Below are positions 41,414 to 50,216 of a stretch of DNA of 64,000 nucleotides, one piece after another (within the stretch, counting starts at the first letter, position 1; the number at the start of each line of letters is the position of its first letter). Source of the stretch: Paenibacillus pinisoli (GTDB taxonomy: Bacteria; Bacillota; Bacilli; Paenibacillales; Paenibacillaceae); contig NZ_QXQB01000001.1 in the NCBI RefSeq assembly GCF_003605435.1, positions 496,001 through 560,000 on the forward strand, read 5' to 3'. The notes beneath the pieces are model-generated. The model was not told where the DNA came from. It searched no databases and worked only from the letters and a program-made list of their open reading frames with translations. The translations under genes were made by a program, and so were the position numbers.

Positions 41414-42126
41414 TTCAACGTCACCTCTTCCCCACCGTATCCAATAATAAATTGATAGCCTTTATCCACATACGAAGTCAGCTTGCTCAATTGCTGGTCA
41501 TTTAACTGTAGTTCCAAGCGGCTCCCCCGAACATTTGCATAATCCCTAATGTTCGGATTCTGTTGCTCACTCACACTTTGCACTTCATTGGATCCAGTAT
41601 CTTTGTAATAAGCAACAACAATACCCTCTAGCACTTTTTCAGATAGTTTCGGCACGACAGGAACGCCAAATTCACCTTGGTCGATATGAGTTTGTTTCGA
41701 TGATTCGATTGGAACCGCATAAACCGTAATATTATCTAAACGCCGCAAGCTTCCTGGGACAGATACAATCCACTTCTCCGGTATTTCTACAATTCTCATA
41801 TCTGGCGACTTTAGAAGGGATTCCTTGTCTACTCGATTCAGTGTAAATTGGTCACCCGTTTCGATTAGTTGCAACGCCTCCTTCCCGATTAGTTCGTGTC
41901 GCCTCTCAACGCCTAGTGCCCCTGGAATGACTTGATCCCTTTTAATGCGATCTATTACAATGTCAGCTTCTCCAATCTTTTCATGCGGCTTAATCTGGCG
42001 GGATGCTTTCAAAACCTCCTGTGTGTCAATGACGGTTGACCAGCGAGTATCCAACATAAATAGCGATACCAAAGCCAATAGCATGACTACGCCATAGAGT
42101 AAAATCCTGTTTAATTTCTTGCCCAT
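41410..42126 (-). CDS. CpaB/RcpC-like SAF-domain protein
   Basis: The 238-residue product has one N-terminal membrane helix (ILLYGVVMLLALVSLFMLDT) and a SAF-type domain (ASRQIKPHEKIGEADIVIDR). A beta-rich domain follows (VSVPGSLRRLDNITVYAVPI), as in CpaB. In Gram-negatives this protein links to the outer-membrane secretin; in Gram-positives it probably spans the wall zone. GAGGTGA lies upstream, along with a GCGCTCAT/ATGAGCGC inverted repeat at about 42160-42215. Confidence 0.75.
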   Translation of the reverse strand: MGKKLNRILLYGVVMLLALVSLFMLDTRWSTVIDTQEVLKASRQIKPHEKIGEADIVIDRIKRDQVIPGALGVERRHELIGKEALQLIETGDQFTLNRVDKESLLKSPDMRIVEIPEKWIVSVPGSLRRLDNITVYAVPIESSKQTHIDQGEFGVPVVPKLSEKVLEGIVVAYYKDTGSNEVQSVSEQQNPNIRDYANVRGSRLELQLNDQQLSKLTSYVDKGYQFIIGYGGEEVTLK

Positions 42127-42214
42127 TTCTTGATCACCTCTCGTAAATGATGTCCTATCCGCTCATGCGCTCATTGCTTCATGATCACACTCACCCACAT
42201 GAGCGCTTACCCCT

Positions 42215-42526
42215 TCAGCTATAAAACTGCTCCAAAACATTTAGTAAATCATCGGGATGTAAAGTCCCTAAAAATCGCTGAATTTTATCATGGTGTAAAG
42301 GAACAAAGTGAGCACACCTTGCAACTGACGGTTGATCAAGCCCAGCTTCTTTCCAATAACGGATCACTAAATCTTTGCCACCCCATCGTTCCTCGTGCGA
42401 GGTCACCTTGATAACAATTGAACGCTGATCACGAGTATCCAATATGATCCCTGGTCTAAGCTTCTCCTTTGCCTCATCATCGAATGGATACATAACCAAA
42501 TAAACGTCGCCCCGGTTTAAATACAT
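42215..42526 (-). CDS. PemK/MazF-like protein without a visible antitoxin
   Basis: The 103-residue product reads MYLNRGDVYLVMYPFDDEAK then LRPGIILDTRDQRSIVIKVT. This is the start of the MazF/PemK barrel, in which RPG-like motifs hold the RNase site. No MazE-type antitoxin is next to it; the gene upstream encodes a MerR-type protein. It may be an RNase toxin, or a regulator captured for element control. Confidence 0.65.
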   Translation of the reverse strand: MYLNRGDVYLVMYPFDDEAKEKLRPGIILDTRDQRSIVIKVTSHEERWGGKDLVIRYWKEAGLDQPSVARCAHFVPLHHDKIQRFLGTLHPDDLLNVLEQFYS

Positions 42527-42532
42527 AGATGT

Positions 42533-42568
42533 AAAAAAGGGACAAGCTAATTGGGCTTGTCCCTTTTT
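42533..42568. terminator. Bidirectional terminator at the end of the MerR gene
   Basis: GGGACAAGC and GCTTGTCCC pair around TAATTGG, with A- and T-runs on the outer flanks (42533-42568). It overlaps the last codons of the MerR-type gene, so it would attenuate transcription into the PemK-like and Tad genes unless read through. Confidence 0.85.
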
Positions 42569-42960
42569 CTTCCCTCCTCCATTTCAAAGTAAGCCTCTGT
42601 GAGTTCGCTTACTACTGACTGTGGATTGCTCCAATACAAATTATCAGCAAGAGCAAGCAACAAAGACTCGAATCGCTCACGCTTTTCATTTTCATAAGGT
42701 TCAGCTGCTGTAGTCTCAATCACCACAATTGTAGACATGACCTCTTTGCACACCGTTTCCAGTTGCGCTGAAGGAATTGCCATTCGCTGCTTAAGCTCAC
42801 GTAAAACATCTAGCTCACGATCACCGTAGAGCCTTCTGTTACGGGTACGCTTGAAGCTGAATCCTTCCTCTTCAAGTCCTTTGCACCATCGGCGTAAAGT
42901 ACTTTCAGGTATCTCTAATTGCTCTGAGATTTGCATCGATGAGTACTCGTTGCTCAACAC
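42547..42960 (-). CDS. MerR-type regulator, first gene of operon A
   Basis: From a GTG start after AAGGAGGG, the 137-residue product has a MerR-like winged helix: MQISEQLEIPESTLRRWCKG, then TRNRRLYGDRELDVLRELKQ. The C-terminus is an acidic helical region with no cysteine pair for metal sensing. It leads the Tad operon. The phased GTATGA repeats upstream of this gene and of operon B are candidate binding sites. Confidence 0.75.
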   Translation of the reverse strand: MLSNEYSSMQISEQLEIPESTLRRWCKGLEEEGFSFKRTRNRRLYGDRELDVLRELKQRMAIPSAQLETVCKEVMSTIVVIETTAAEPYENEKRERFESLLLALADNLYWSNPQSVVSELTEAYFEMEEGRKRDKPN

Positions 42961-42983
42961 CGTCCCTCCTTTTCATAAAAATA

Positions 42984-43073
42984 GGCCGCCTATACAGGCG
43001 ACCATTCAATTCGGTTTATCTATAGTTTTAGGATAGTACATTTTAGCAAGTAGATCGTATGAAAAAAGTATGA
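42984..43073 (-). promoter_or_regulatory. Leader A: GTATGA repeats and hairpin upstream of operon A
   Basis: Two GTATGA motifs at 43057-43062 and 43068-43073 are 11 bases apart. About 54 bases nearer the gene, GGTCGCCT and AGGCGGCC (minus strand, 42984-43003) form a hairpin followed by a T-rich stretch. The ribosome binding site follows. The same parts, in the same order, precede operon B. On the minus strand TTGCTA and TATAGA 19 bases apart could form a MerR-type promoter. Confidence 0.65.
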
Positions 43074-43083
43074 TGTTTTTAAT

Positions 43084-44424
43084 CTATTTCTCTTTCACGC
43101 CGCCCATTGTTTTTGCATATGGAAACAAACTAAAATACTCAATTGTTTTATGTATTGATTCAATTTGATTTAAAAGGCTTATTACTCTTACATCTGGATC
43201 CTCAGGAAGTGAATTAAAAAGAAGTTGCGCCTGAAGACCGTAGTCCTCATCTAAGGACATAAGATGAGCAATTTGGTTTTGAAGCCACATCTCCATTCTT
43301 GGTAAAGCAATATCTTTAGCCCATTTACTAGCTTTGTGAACATTATTAAAGTCTGCTGTCAGATCAAATCGAAAACCATCAGGATAAGTAACCATTTCCT
43401 GAAAAGCTTCTCTCTCACTTTCATTTAAGTAACCAAGAATACTTTCCATGTTAATTCCTTTTAGTATATTAACCTTCGTGATCTTTAGCTCATCAACCAT
43501 TCTTATATTTTCGACTTCTGTTTTCACCTCACGCAATTGCTCCTCTGTAACATCTGCTCCTAGATATACCATAGCATTTCTTACAAAATTCTCTGTTCTA
43601 TACATATAGAACTTCTGTTGTGTTTTATTTAGAAACTCCTGAATTAAGTGAGGATGAGGTCGTTTAATTTTTTGACCATCTTTGTCCCACCAATCCTCTT
43701 TTCTATCTTCTGTAATTAAAATAATTGGTGTTGGATTTTCCTCATTTTTTGCTTTATCAATAATTTGATTCCATACAATTAAATCTCCATACAACTGCTG
43801 ATACCTAAATTGACCATATGTTCTGAAGCCTTGTTTGTCTTTATCCTCTTTATCTTTAAATCCTGGAGGAACATCATGTTGATATCTATCTTTTCCTTCT
43901 TTCTCAATTTCATTAATTCTATCTTGTGAATACGAATCACCAGTAATGCCATCTAGCAATTTTATTATTTCCTGTTGAATTGCATTAGAGTCTGGTAATT
44001 GGGATATCTCTTCCTCTAGCTGTTCTTGGAGTCTTTCATTTGATTGCTCAATGCTATCAACAAAAAAATGAAATTTCTCAGTCATTATGTAGGGATGCTT
44101 ACTTTTAACTGTACTTAATACTTTTGTAGCTTCATCCTTTAGCTTTATTAATTCCTTGCTTAATAAAGCATAGCCCTCCTTTTGTAAGGACATGTTTGCT
44201 TCATAGTTAAAGAAATATTCAAGTGCTACTTGATGAGGGATCCACAATCTGTTTGTCTCTTTTAATTTTTTCAAAATCTTTAACAGGCTTCTGGTAGATT
44301 CTTTTGATGTATATTTATAAAAGTTGATTAAAATATTTGTATCAACTACAATAATTGCTTTTTCCCATAGCACCTTAAATTCCTCGTCTGTATAACCTAT
44401 AAATCCCCTGAATTGTTCCAACAA
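43084..44424 (-). CDS. PIN-domain nuclease-like protein (PIN_8 type), possible defence gene
   Basis: The 446-residue product has an N-terminal PIN fold split by a long helical insert. IIVVDTNILINFYKYTSKES carries the first catalytic aspartate; WIPHQVALEYFFNYEANM and the later YGDLIVWNQIIDKAKNEENP plus ILITEDRKEDWWDKDGQK carry the others. This is the PIN-like domain found in stand-alone proteins of variable genome regions. The last 130 residues form a separate helical domain. It starts at a TTG after AGGAGG, has terminator-like structure on its upstream side and is AT-rich, suggesting cargo between the two transfer operons. Confidence 0.75.
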   Translation of the reverse strand: MLEQFRGFIGYTDEEFKVLWEKAIIVVDTNILINFYKYTSKESTRSLLKILKKLKETNRLWIPHQVALEYFFNYEANMSLQKEGYALLSKELIKLKDEATKVLSTVKSKHPYIMTEKFHFFVDSIEQSNERLQEQLEEEISQLPDSNAIQQEIIKLLDGITGDSYSQDRINEIEKEGKDRYQHDVPPGFKDKEDKDKQGFRTYGQFRYQQLYGDLIVWNQIIDKAKNEENPTPIILITEDRKEDWWDKDGQKIKRPHPHLIQEFLNKTQQKFYMYRTENFVRNAMVYLGADVTEEQLREVKTEVENIRMVDELKITKVNILKGINMESILGYLNESEREAFQEMVTYPDGFRFDLTADFNNVHKASKWAKDIALPRMEMWLQNQIAHLMSLDEDYGLQAQLLFNSLPEDPDVRVISLLNQIESIHKTIEYFSLFPYAKTMGGVKEK

Positions 44425-44475
44425 ACGTAATCCTCCTAATAAAAATCACTATAAAATTTATTGCAAACTGAGAAT

Positions 44476-44515
44476 AAAAAAAGAGATAGGGCAACGTGTT
44501 GCTCGATCTCTTTTT
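44476..44515. terminator. Bidirectional terminator upstream of the PIN-domain gene
   Basis: AAAAAGAGAT and ATCTCTTTTT pair on the outside, with an inner GCAAC/GTTGC stem. The A- and T-runs make it work in both directions. It separates the PIN-domain gene from the transfer genes to its right. Confidence 0.8.
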
Positions 44516-44657
44516 ACTCCTCGCTTCCCATTCTACGGTTGTAATCCTCTTCAAGCGTTTTTAAATTCTGTTCTGCCTTTTGCCACAAGGTTTCACTTTT
44601 TTGGTCGATGCGTTCATTCGCTTCTTGTAAACGCTCTTTGATATCTTTCGAATCCAT
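44514..44657 (-). CDS. Small helical protein, 47 residues
   Basis: The product starts MDSKDIKERLQEANERIDQK and ends DYNRRMGSEE. It is highly charged and predicted as one long helix. GAGGTGA precedes the ATG. Its stop lies in the terminator. It could be a small coiled-coil partner for the FtsK-type protein upstream, but there is no direct evidence. Confidence 0.6.
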   Translation of the reverse strand: MDSKDIKERLQEANERIDQKSETLWQKAEQNLKTLEEDYNRRMGSEE

Positions 44658-44728
44658 ACGGATCACCTCACGGATAGTCTAACACAAGAATAAATCAATT
44701 TCCATAAGTCCCCTGTGCTGCAATATAT

Positions 44729-44856
44729 ATTAGTTCCTTGTCTATTAGTTCCCACTTTGGTTCCTGACTATCGAACATTAAAAAAGGCTTAATAGCAAGG
44801 GTTTTCAGGCAATCTTAAATCGTTTCAACCTGGGAACTAATCCTTTGGGAACTAAT
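44729..44856. repeat. Two 15-bp-phased repeat pairs in inverted orientation
   Basis: ATTAGTTCC occurs at 44729-44737 and 44744-44752, and its complement GGAACTAAT at 44833-44841 and 44848-44856. Each pair has a 15-base period. The two pairs face each other across about 80 bases, with a weaker TTGGTTCC at 44757. The right pair overlaps the stop of the FtsK-type gene. It could be a protein-binding or transfer site. No other gene lies here. Confidence 0.7.
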
Positions 44857-46978
44857 CATCCCCGATGGAAGATAAGTATTCCTGAATTTGATCTTCAGTC
44901 CAGGCAATTGTATAGCCAGCCCTTGTGCTTGTAGGTGAATCTAACATGCCTTCCTGTACGAGCTGCTGCATCAGCTCAGACACTTTCTCCTTCCGGATAG
45001 ATAATTGCTCGCGCAATTCTGATGTTCTTGTGGATTTTGTTTCGCAAATATATTTCCTTAACTGATCAAGCAGCTCCTCTTCTGTCCTTTCATTTTTTTG
45101 CAGCAGCGGCCTCCATTTTTTTTCTTGATCGAACGGCCCAATTATTCCCGCCTCCATCATTTTTTCCGCCCAACTCGCCGCTGTCGAAAAACCGACTCTT
45201 AATTCCCTCTGGATGGTGGATACTGAAAATCCACCCTCACGGTAAACAATTTCTAATGCCTGATCGTAAGGATCCCCTTCAGAACTGCTACTACGTGCAT
45301 TTGATGGTACTTTCAGCTTAACTTGACCATCATCATCGGGTACTTCCCATGGCACTTCTTCTTCTTCAGCCACCGCATATTTCAATTGCGATGAGCTCAA
45401 CTCATCATCCTCAATTGTCCACTCCTGAGCGCTTGCAGATTTCACGGACCCCATCCCCTTCCAATGCTTGATAAGCCTCTCTATAAAACCTGTATCCTCT
45501 CCATCCGTTATACTTATCGTTGCACTCTGAAAACGCTGGAGGTCTCCCCCTTGTACCATACAAACCCCATCCCCAAAGCCCAATAATTTCGGAGCTCCTC
45601 GATCAAGTACCGTCATATAGTCTTTCGGACTTGGAAGCTTGAACGTTACCCTGGAGGGTAGGTTTGCTTTTATTGTGCCGGTGACTACATTGACGCTTGG
45701 CCTTTGTGTACCAAGTATAAGGTGAATGCCAGCAGCTCGCGCCATCTGTGTAATTCTCTGCACAGCATCCTCAACAACGTCACCAGCCACCAGCATTAAA
45801 TCCGCATATTCATCAATCACAACGACTATGCTTGGTAGCTTGTCTTGAGGATGCTTTAAATTATAGCTGCTTAAATTCCTCGTCCCCGTACTTGCAAATA
45901 GCTCGTAACGCCGTTCCATCTCAGTTATGACATTCCCAAAAGCTTTAATTGCTTTTCGCATGTCCGTAACCGGTGCTGTCAGCAAATGAGGTAGCCCTTT
46001 ATAAATCCCAAACTCTACTTGCTTAGGATCGATCAGCAACAGCTTCACTTCATCCGGAGTCCGTACACTTGTCAATGAGGTGAGCAGCGTATTTACAAAT
46101 ACCGATTTGCCAGATCCGGTTGCACCACAGACTAATAAATGCGGCATTTTAGCCAAGTCATATAGTATTGGATTACCGCGAATATCCTTGCCGAATATAA
46201 CCGGCAAAACCGCCTTAGAAGAAAATCCTAGGAACTCCTGGGCAATATCGCGCATGTAAACAAAAGCACGATCTTGTATATCATGTGGAATTACAAAAGA
46301 TGCCGCGCTTTTAAAATCTTTAGCCGCTGTTACATCAAAGCCAAGTTGTGGGCCAAGATGATTGGCAATATCATCTTTTTTACTTGCCAGTTTACTTAAT
46401 TGCACCTTGGGCGGCAGTTGAAACGACACAATCTGTAATACTGGCCCTGCCTCCACATTTAGGACGGTTACATCCTCTTCAACTGCAAACTCAGCAAGTT
46501 GTAAAGCAGTTGAAATAGCCGCTCCCGCAGTATTCATGGTCAAAGCTGAACGGGGATGCGGATTGGGGTTAATCGGTAACGCCGTAAGCGGCTCTATAAG
46601 AGCCGCTGCCGGTAACCCTCCCTTGCCCATGATCGCGCTCCGCTCACCGCTCATACTGGCTGTAGCACCGCTCACGCTCACGCTCAACATACGATCCTGG
46701 CTTGAAAGTTTGGGTGAGCGATTTCGTAGTAATCGTACTTTTATCAACTCTCTATTCGACCACAACTTACCGATTAACCAGGGCAGCGCGACGATAAAAG
46801 TCCATATTTGGATTACGGTTACAAGGTATGAATATGCATGCTCACGCACCTTGGGCGGTACATCTGGCAAAAAATAAGCTGCAAGCAATGCAGCAGCAAT
46901 AATCCCAAATAACCTGTTCATCACTTGCCAATATGATTTAGGGTAGCTCTCTTTTTTATTGTGCTCCTGCTTATCCAT
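44852..46978 (-). CDS. FtsK/SpoIIIE-type DNA translocase, probable coupling protein
   Basis: From the ATG at 46978 after GGAG, the product is about 708 residues. Two membrane helices near the N-terminus are followed by the FtsK motor: PVIFGKDIRGNPILYDLAKM, Walker A CGATGSGKSVFVNTLL, SIVVVIDEYADLMLVAG (Walker B) and LGTQRPSVNVVTGTIKANLP. A winged-helix gamma-like domain follows (YDQALEIVYREGGFSVSTIQ, FSTAASWAEKMMEAGIIGP) and then a second helix-turn-helix region. Among transfer genes this is the likely coupling ATPase, though the gamma domain is typical of chromosome translocases. Confidence 0.85.
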   Translation of the reverse strand: MDKQEHNKKESYPKSYWQVMNRLFGIIAAALLAAYFLPDVPPKVREHAYSYLVTVIQIWTFIVALPWLIGKLWSNRELIKVRLLRNRSPKLSSQDRMLSVSVSGATASMSGERSAIMGKGGLPAAALIEPLTALPINPNPHPRSALTMNTAGAAISTALQLAEFAVEEDVTVLNVEAGPVLQIVSFQLPPKVQLSKLASKKDDIANHLGPQLGFDVTAAKDFKSAASFVIPHDIQDRAFVYMRDIAQEFLGFSSKAVLPVIFGKDIRGNPILYDLAKMPHLLVCGATGSGKSVFVNTLLTSLTSVRTPDEVKLLLIDPKQVEFGIYKGLPHLLTAPVTDMRKAIKAFGNVITEMERRYELFASTGTRNLSSYNLKHPQDKLPSIVVVIDEYADLMLVAGDVVEDAVQRITQMARAAGIHLILGTQRPSVNVVTGTIKANLPSRVTFKLPSPKDYMTVLDRGAPKLLGFGDGVCMVQGGDLQRFQSATISITDGEDTGFIERLIKHWKGMGSVKSASAQEWTIEDDELSSSQLKYAVAEEEEVPWEVPDDDGQVKLKVPSNARSSSSEGDPYDQALEIVYREGGFSVSTIQRELRVGFSTAASWAEKMMEAGIIGPFDQEKKWRPLLQKNERTEEELLDQLRKYICETKSTRTSELREQLSIRKEKVSELMQQLVQEGMLDSPTSTRAGYTIAWTEDQIQEYLSSIGDD

Positions 46979-47228
46979 GACTTCGCTCCATTTGCCCAAT
47001 AAACCCACGTATTCCGTCCATAAAGGTTTTTGCTCCGGATTCTAACACGGGGTACCATTTGTTAGCTTCAGTCGTAATAAATGACCATACACTATGAGGG
47101 TTATAAATCACAACTACAACTAAGAATAGTAACAATGCTGTCCAGATCCACTTCGGAATAACAAAGTTGATTACAAATTTTTTGACTACGAAAATCACGA
47201 CAACAACAATCAATATGAGACTAACCAT
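46971..47228 (-). CDS. Small membrane protein of the transfer operon
   Basis: The 85-residue product has two membrane helices (SLILIVVVVIFVVKKFVINF and WIWTALLLFLVVVVIY) and a C-terminal extracytoplasmic or cytoplasmic tail. Its stop overlaps the start of the FtsK-type gene by eight bases. The function is unknown; it may be a small subunit of the secretion channel. Confidence 0.6.
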   Translation of the reverse strand: MVSLILIVVVVIFVVKKFVINFVIPKWIWTALLLFLVVVVIYNPHSVWSFITTEANKWYPVLESGAKTFMDGIRGFIGQMERSHG

Positions 47229-47235
47229 CGCCTGA

Positions 47236-48357
47236 TCACTCCTCTAAAATTGCTTTATAGAATTTTTTAACTCCGATCCACCAGCCTGTATGTTCTGCAT
47301 AGTAACCATGAGGATTATCCCTGGATACAAGCCAATAGACCGGATCAACATGAGCCGGCCTTGATTGAGATAGCTTAACGATTGTTTTTGCTGCTATTAG
47401 CGCTGATTCTTCAGTTGTGAGCTGCGCACCTTTTCCTGAGCACCAGCAACCAAAGACATTCCAGGGATTTCGAGCTATGAGATCCGCATGTTTTTTGTTA
47501 GCGGGAACAAATGACTGTTCTTGCCCCGTAATCGCCACCAAAAAATGAGGATCTACATTATGCTCTTTACCAGCCCGATCAATCATTTGCAGGATTGATT
47601 CTGTAGCCAAAGCAGAATTGCGAGATTTGAGATACTTTAAGGTTACATCTACTCGCATTGGACGATATGACAGTTCGAGAGGCATATAACGCTCGGCTGA
47701 AGGAGGTTTGACGTAATCGAGGGGATTTACCTTAACCCCAAGTAAACGGATCTCAAAATGCAAATGAGGGCCGGTAGAGCGCCCTACTCTACCGGCCCCG
47801 ATCCGTCCAATCCGCTGCCCTTTTTCTACTGTGTCGCCTACTTTAACCTCCATACGCCAATCTAAATGACCGTAGACCGATAGCAGCTCATTTTCGTGCT
47901 CAACAATTACTACTTGTCCATACCCTACAGCTGGCCCTGCATCAATTATTTTACCGGCTGCCATCGCATAGATTGGAACAAGCTCCGTATTCGCCGCACC
48001 ATCTGCAATATCGATGCCTTTATGATTCTCCGCGCCTTCCCCAATGTCCCGATTTCCAAAATATGAGGTGATTCTCGATATTGTTGGTACGGGCCAAACA
48101 TAGGCGCTGCCATCCGTATCAATAAATTTGGGCTCCATCCATCCCCATCGCGCCATTGAAGGATCATATCTCATTTTCTCTTCCTCACCAAAGATGATGA
48201 ATGGAATGAGCAAGATAATCAAAAGCAGTACAACAATGATTACGGCAAGGGCAATTAACAAGGTACTTGAAGAGAAAAGGAGGGTTATCCCTTTATACAA
48301 TCGCCGCGCCTTCTGTACCTTCTCCAGAACCTCTAACGACTTATCAATAGCACTCAT
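47236..48357 (-). CDS. Cell-wall hydrolase of the transfer apparatus (M23 peptidase plus lysozyme-like domain)
   Basis: The 373-residue product has one membrane helix (residues about 33-57) and a LytM/M23 domain with NHKGIDIADG and GPHLHFEIRL holding the zinc ligands. The C-terminal domain resembles a glucosaminidase or transglycosylase (LQMIDRAGKEHNVDPHFLVA, ITGQEQSF). Such VirB1-like two-domain enzymes open the wall for the conjugation channel. It lies between virB4 and the coupling protein gene. Confidence 0.85.
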   Translation of the reverse strand: MSAIDKSLEVLEKVQKARRLYKGITLLFSSSTLLIALAVIIVVLLLIILLIPFIIFGEEEKMRYDPSMARWGWMEPKFIDTDGSAYVWPVPTISRITSYFGNRDIGEGAENHKGIDIADGAANTELVPIYAMAAGKIIDAGPAVGYGQVVIVEHENELLSVYGHLDWRMEVKVGDTVEKGQRIGRIGAGRVGRSTGPHLHFEIRLLGVKVNPLDYVKPPSAERYMPLELSYRPMRVDVTLKYLKSRNSALATESILQMIDRAGKEHNVDPHFLVAITGQEQSFVPANKKHADLIARNPWNVFGCWCSGKGAQLTTEESALIAAKTIVKLSQSRPAHVDPVYWLVSRDNPHGYYAEHTGWWIGVKKFYKAILEE

Positions 48358-48359
48358 AT

Positions 48360-50216
48360 TTACCCCGCCGACTTCAGGCCGCGAGTCTTATAAAGCCTGG
48401 CTTCAGCATCCGGTACTTGCATAAGCAATTCGTCATAGCGCTTATGGTACTCCAGAACAAACCGGTTTGTATCTTCATTTTCTGAAATCTTCGCCTGAAT
48501 CTCATAGGGGATATCAGAATGTTGGGTGAGCGCTCGAATAGCCGATTGTTCCATATAAAAGTAAACTTTGGTGTTGGTGTTCTCCCACATCCCTTGTCCT
48601 TCAGCTGTATCGAGCATAATACTTGGCGTATTGGATCCCAGGATCATCATGCCATTCCATTTCCGGATAGCCGTATACCAATTAAAAATAGCGCTCCGTA
48701 GTTCAGGGTTTTGAGTTTGTCTTTGCCCCTCATCTACTAGCGCCGCCGAAAAATATGCACCTTGGAATTTCAAATATTGTATGTTTGCATTTACCGCATC
48801 GATTGCCATGCTCATTTTGAGCTGCGCTTGTTGGGCTCTTTCATCGTTCACTTCGCTATCCTTTACCTGACCTAGCCCAACTTTATAGACTACTAGTTTC
48901 GCCTTCGAAAACTCCAAAGGTTCCTCAATGGCGAATAGTCCATTATAAATGCCGATAAAATAGATCTTTATTTTGTCATACAAACTTTTTGCATCTGAAT
49001 TATGTTTAGCTTCACTTTCAAGATCCTCAAAAACCCGGTGAATGGTTGGTCTTGGCCCCGAATAAGGAGCATCCCAAGTTGTGATATCCTCCGGATCTAT
49101 ACCAGCGGAATCAAAAACACGTTTAATTGACTCGCCTGCCTCAAACGTTTCATTGTTGGTCAACCCCTTTGCCAATAACGAGAAAGTGCGTACTCCCGCA
49201 TCAATAGCTTGTTGGCGACGGGACTTATTGAAGGTTATACAGTCTTCATCAATTTCGGGAAGAGGCGGCATAATGGTTAGTGGTTCATAGTAGCGACCTG
49301 TGCCGGCTGTGTGATCGACGTATACTCCACCAACATATTCACACAGATCCCGCCATTCCCCATCAAGGTCAAATACAAAAACATGTATACCTTCTTCGAG
49401 CATACTGACCACCAAAGCTTTCATGAAAAACGATTTGCCCTGGCCTGTTTTACCAAATACGGTTATATTCTGTGCTCTTGGATCATCCGGATCACAAAGA
49501 TTAATAAAACAAAATCCGCCGTCTTCTGTTCGCCTGCCAAAGTAAAGGCCCTGCGTATCGCTGAAAGATCCTCTTGTAAATGGATAAGTGCGAGCTGCTA
49601 CTTCATCCGTTGTTACGCGCCCATAATGTTGCTTATTAAAAAATTGGCTGCTAGGGGTGTTGGGATCTGCAACTGGGCTCATCTGCTTCATGGCTTCAAG
49701 CTGCTCACGCTCCAATGAATCTAGTGAGCCCATTACATCTTCAAACCATGATCTTAACTTCTCTTCTGCCGCATGCAGCTGGTGCTTTTTTGGAGCAGAA
49801 ATTGTTAGGAAAGTAAAAACATCAACTAGCTTCCGTTCTTCCTTGTATGCGGCATCTCGAAGGGCCAGAATCGTATCTCTCGCCGCTGCTTCCGCTTTAC
49901 GCTCCGGATCTCCAGAATCCTGTGCGGCCTTGACATTCCTTTCCAATCGATTTAACTTGTTTTTCATCGACCAGCCCCATTTAGCATCACTCTTTGCATA
50001 CCTAATGTTTTTGCGTAGGGTGGCCCCCTCTGCGGTTACCATTGCATCGAGCATATCTAAATATCCAGTTAGCAGCATAGGCGGAAAATCTCGAATCATA
50101 AGAACACGGACATAATGACCGTTCTTTTCATCCCGCCCATCTAAACCGCCGTTTACAACAATGTGGGATTTGCTCTTCCTCCATGATTCAATTAATCGTT
50201 GAGACGCTTCTAGCAT
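48360..50216 (-). CDS. VirB4-type ATPase
   Basis: The 618-residue product has the Walker A FGKTGQGKSFFMK near residue 255 and a Walker B-like AALVDEGQRQT near 507. It also has VFDLDGEWRDLCEYVGG and ILGSNTPSIMLDTAEGQGMW, as in TraC/VirB4 ATPases. These power assembly of the type IV secretion channel. The N-terminal part is shorter than usual. The preceding gene, which overlaps by 29 bases, encodes a protein that may supply the missing part. Confidence 0.9.
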   Translation of the reverse strand: MLEASQRLIESWRKSKSHIVVNGGLDGRDEKNGHYVRVLMIRDFPPMLLTGYLDMLDAMVTAEGATLRKNIRYAKSDAKWGWSMKNKLNRLERNVKAAQDSGDPERKAEAAARDTILALRDAAYKEERKLVDVFTFLTISAPKKHQLHAAEEKLRSWFEDVMGSLDSLEREQLEAMKQMSPVADPNTPSSQFFNKQHYGRVTTDEVAARTYPFTRGSFSDTQGLYFGRRTEDGGFCFINLCDPDDPRAQNITVFGKTGQGKSFFMKALVVSMLEEGIHVFVFDLDGEWRDLCEYVGGVYVDHTAGTGRYYEPLTIMPPLPEIDEDCITFNKSRRQQAIDAGVRTFSLLAKGLTNNETFEAGESIKRVFDSAGIDPEDITTWDAPYSGPRPTIHRVFEDLESEAKHNSDAKSLYDKIKIYFIGIYNGLFAIEEPLEFSKAKLVVYKVGLGQVKDSEVNDERAQQAQLKMSMAIDAVNANIQYLKFQGAYFSAALVDEGQRQTQNPELRSAIFNWYTAIRKWNGMMILGSNTPSIMLDTAEGQGMWENTNTKVYFYMEQSAIRALTQHSDIPYEIQAKISENEDTNRFVLEYHKRYDELLMQVPDAEARLYKTRGLKSAG

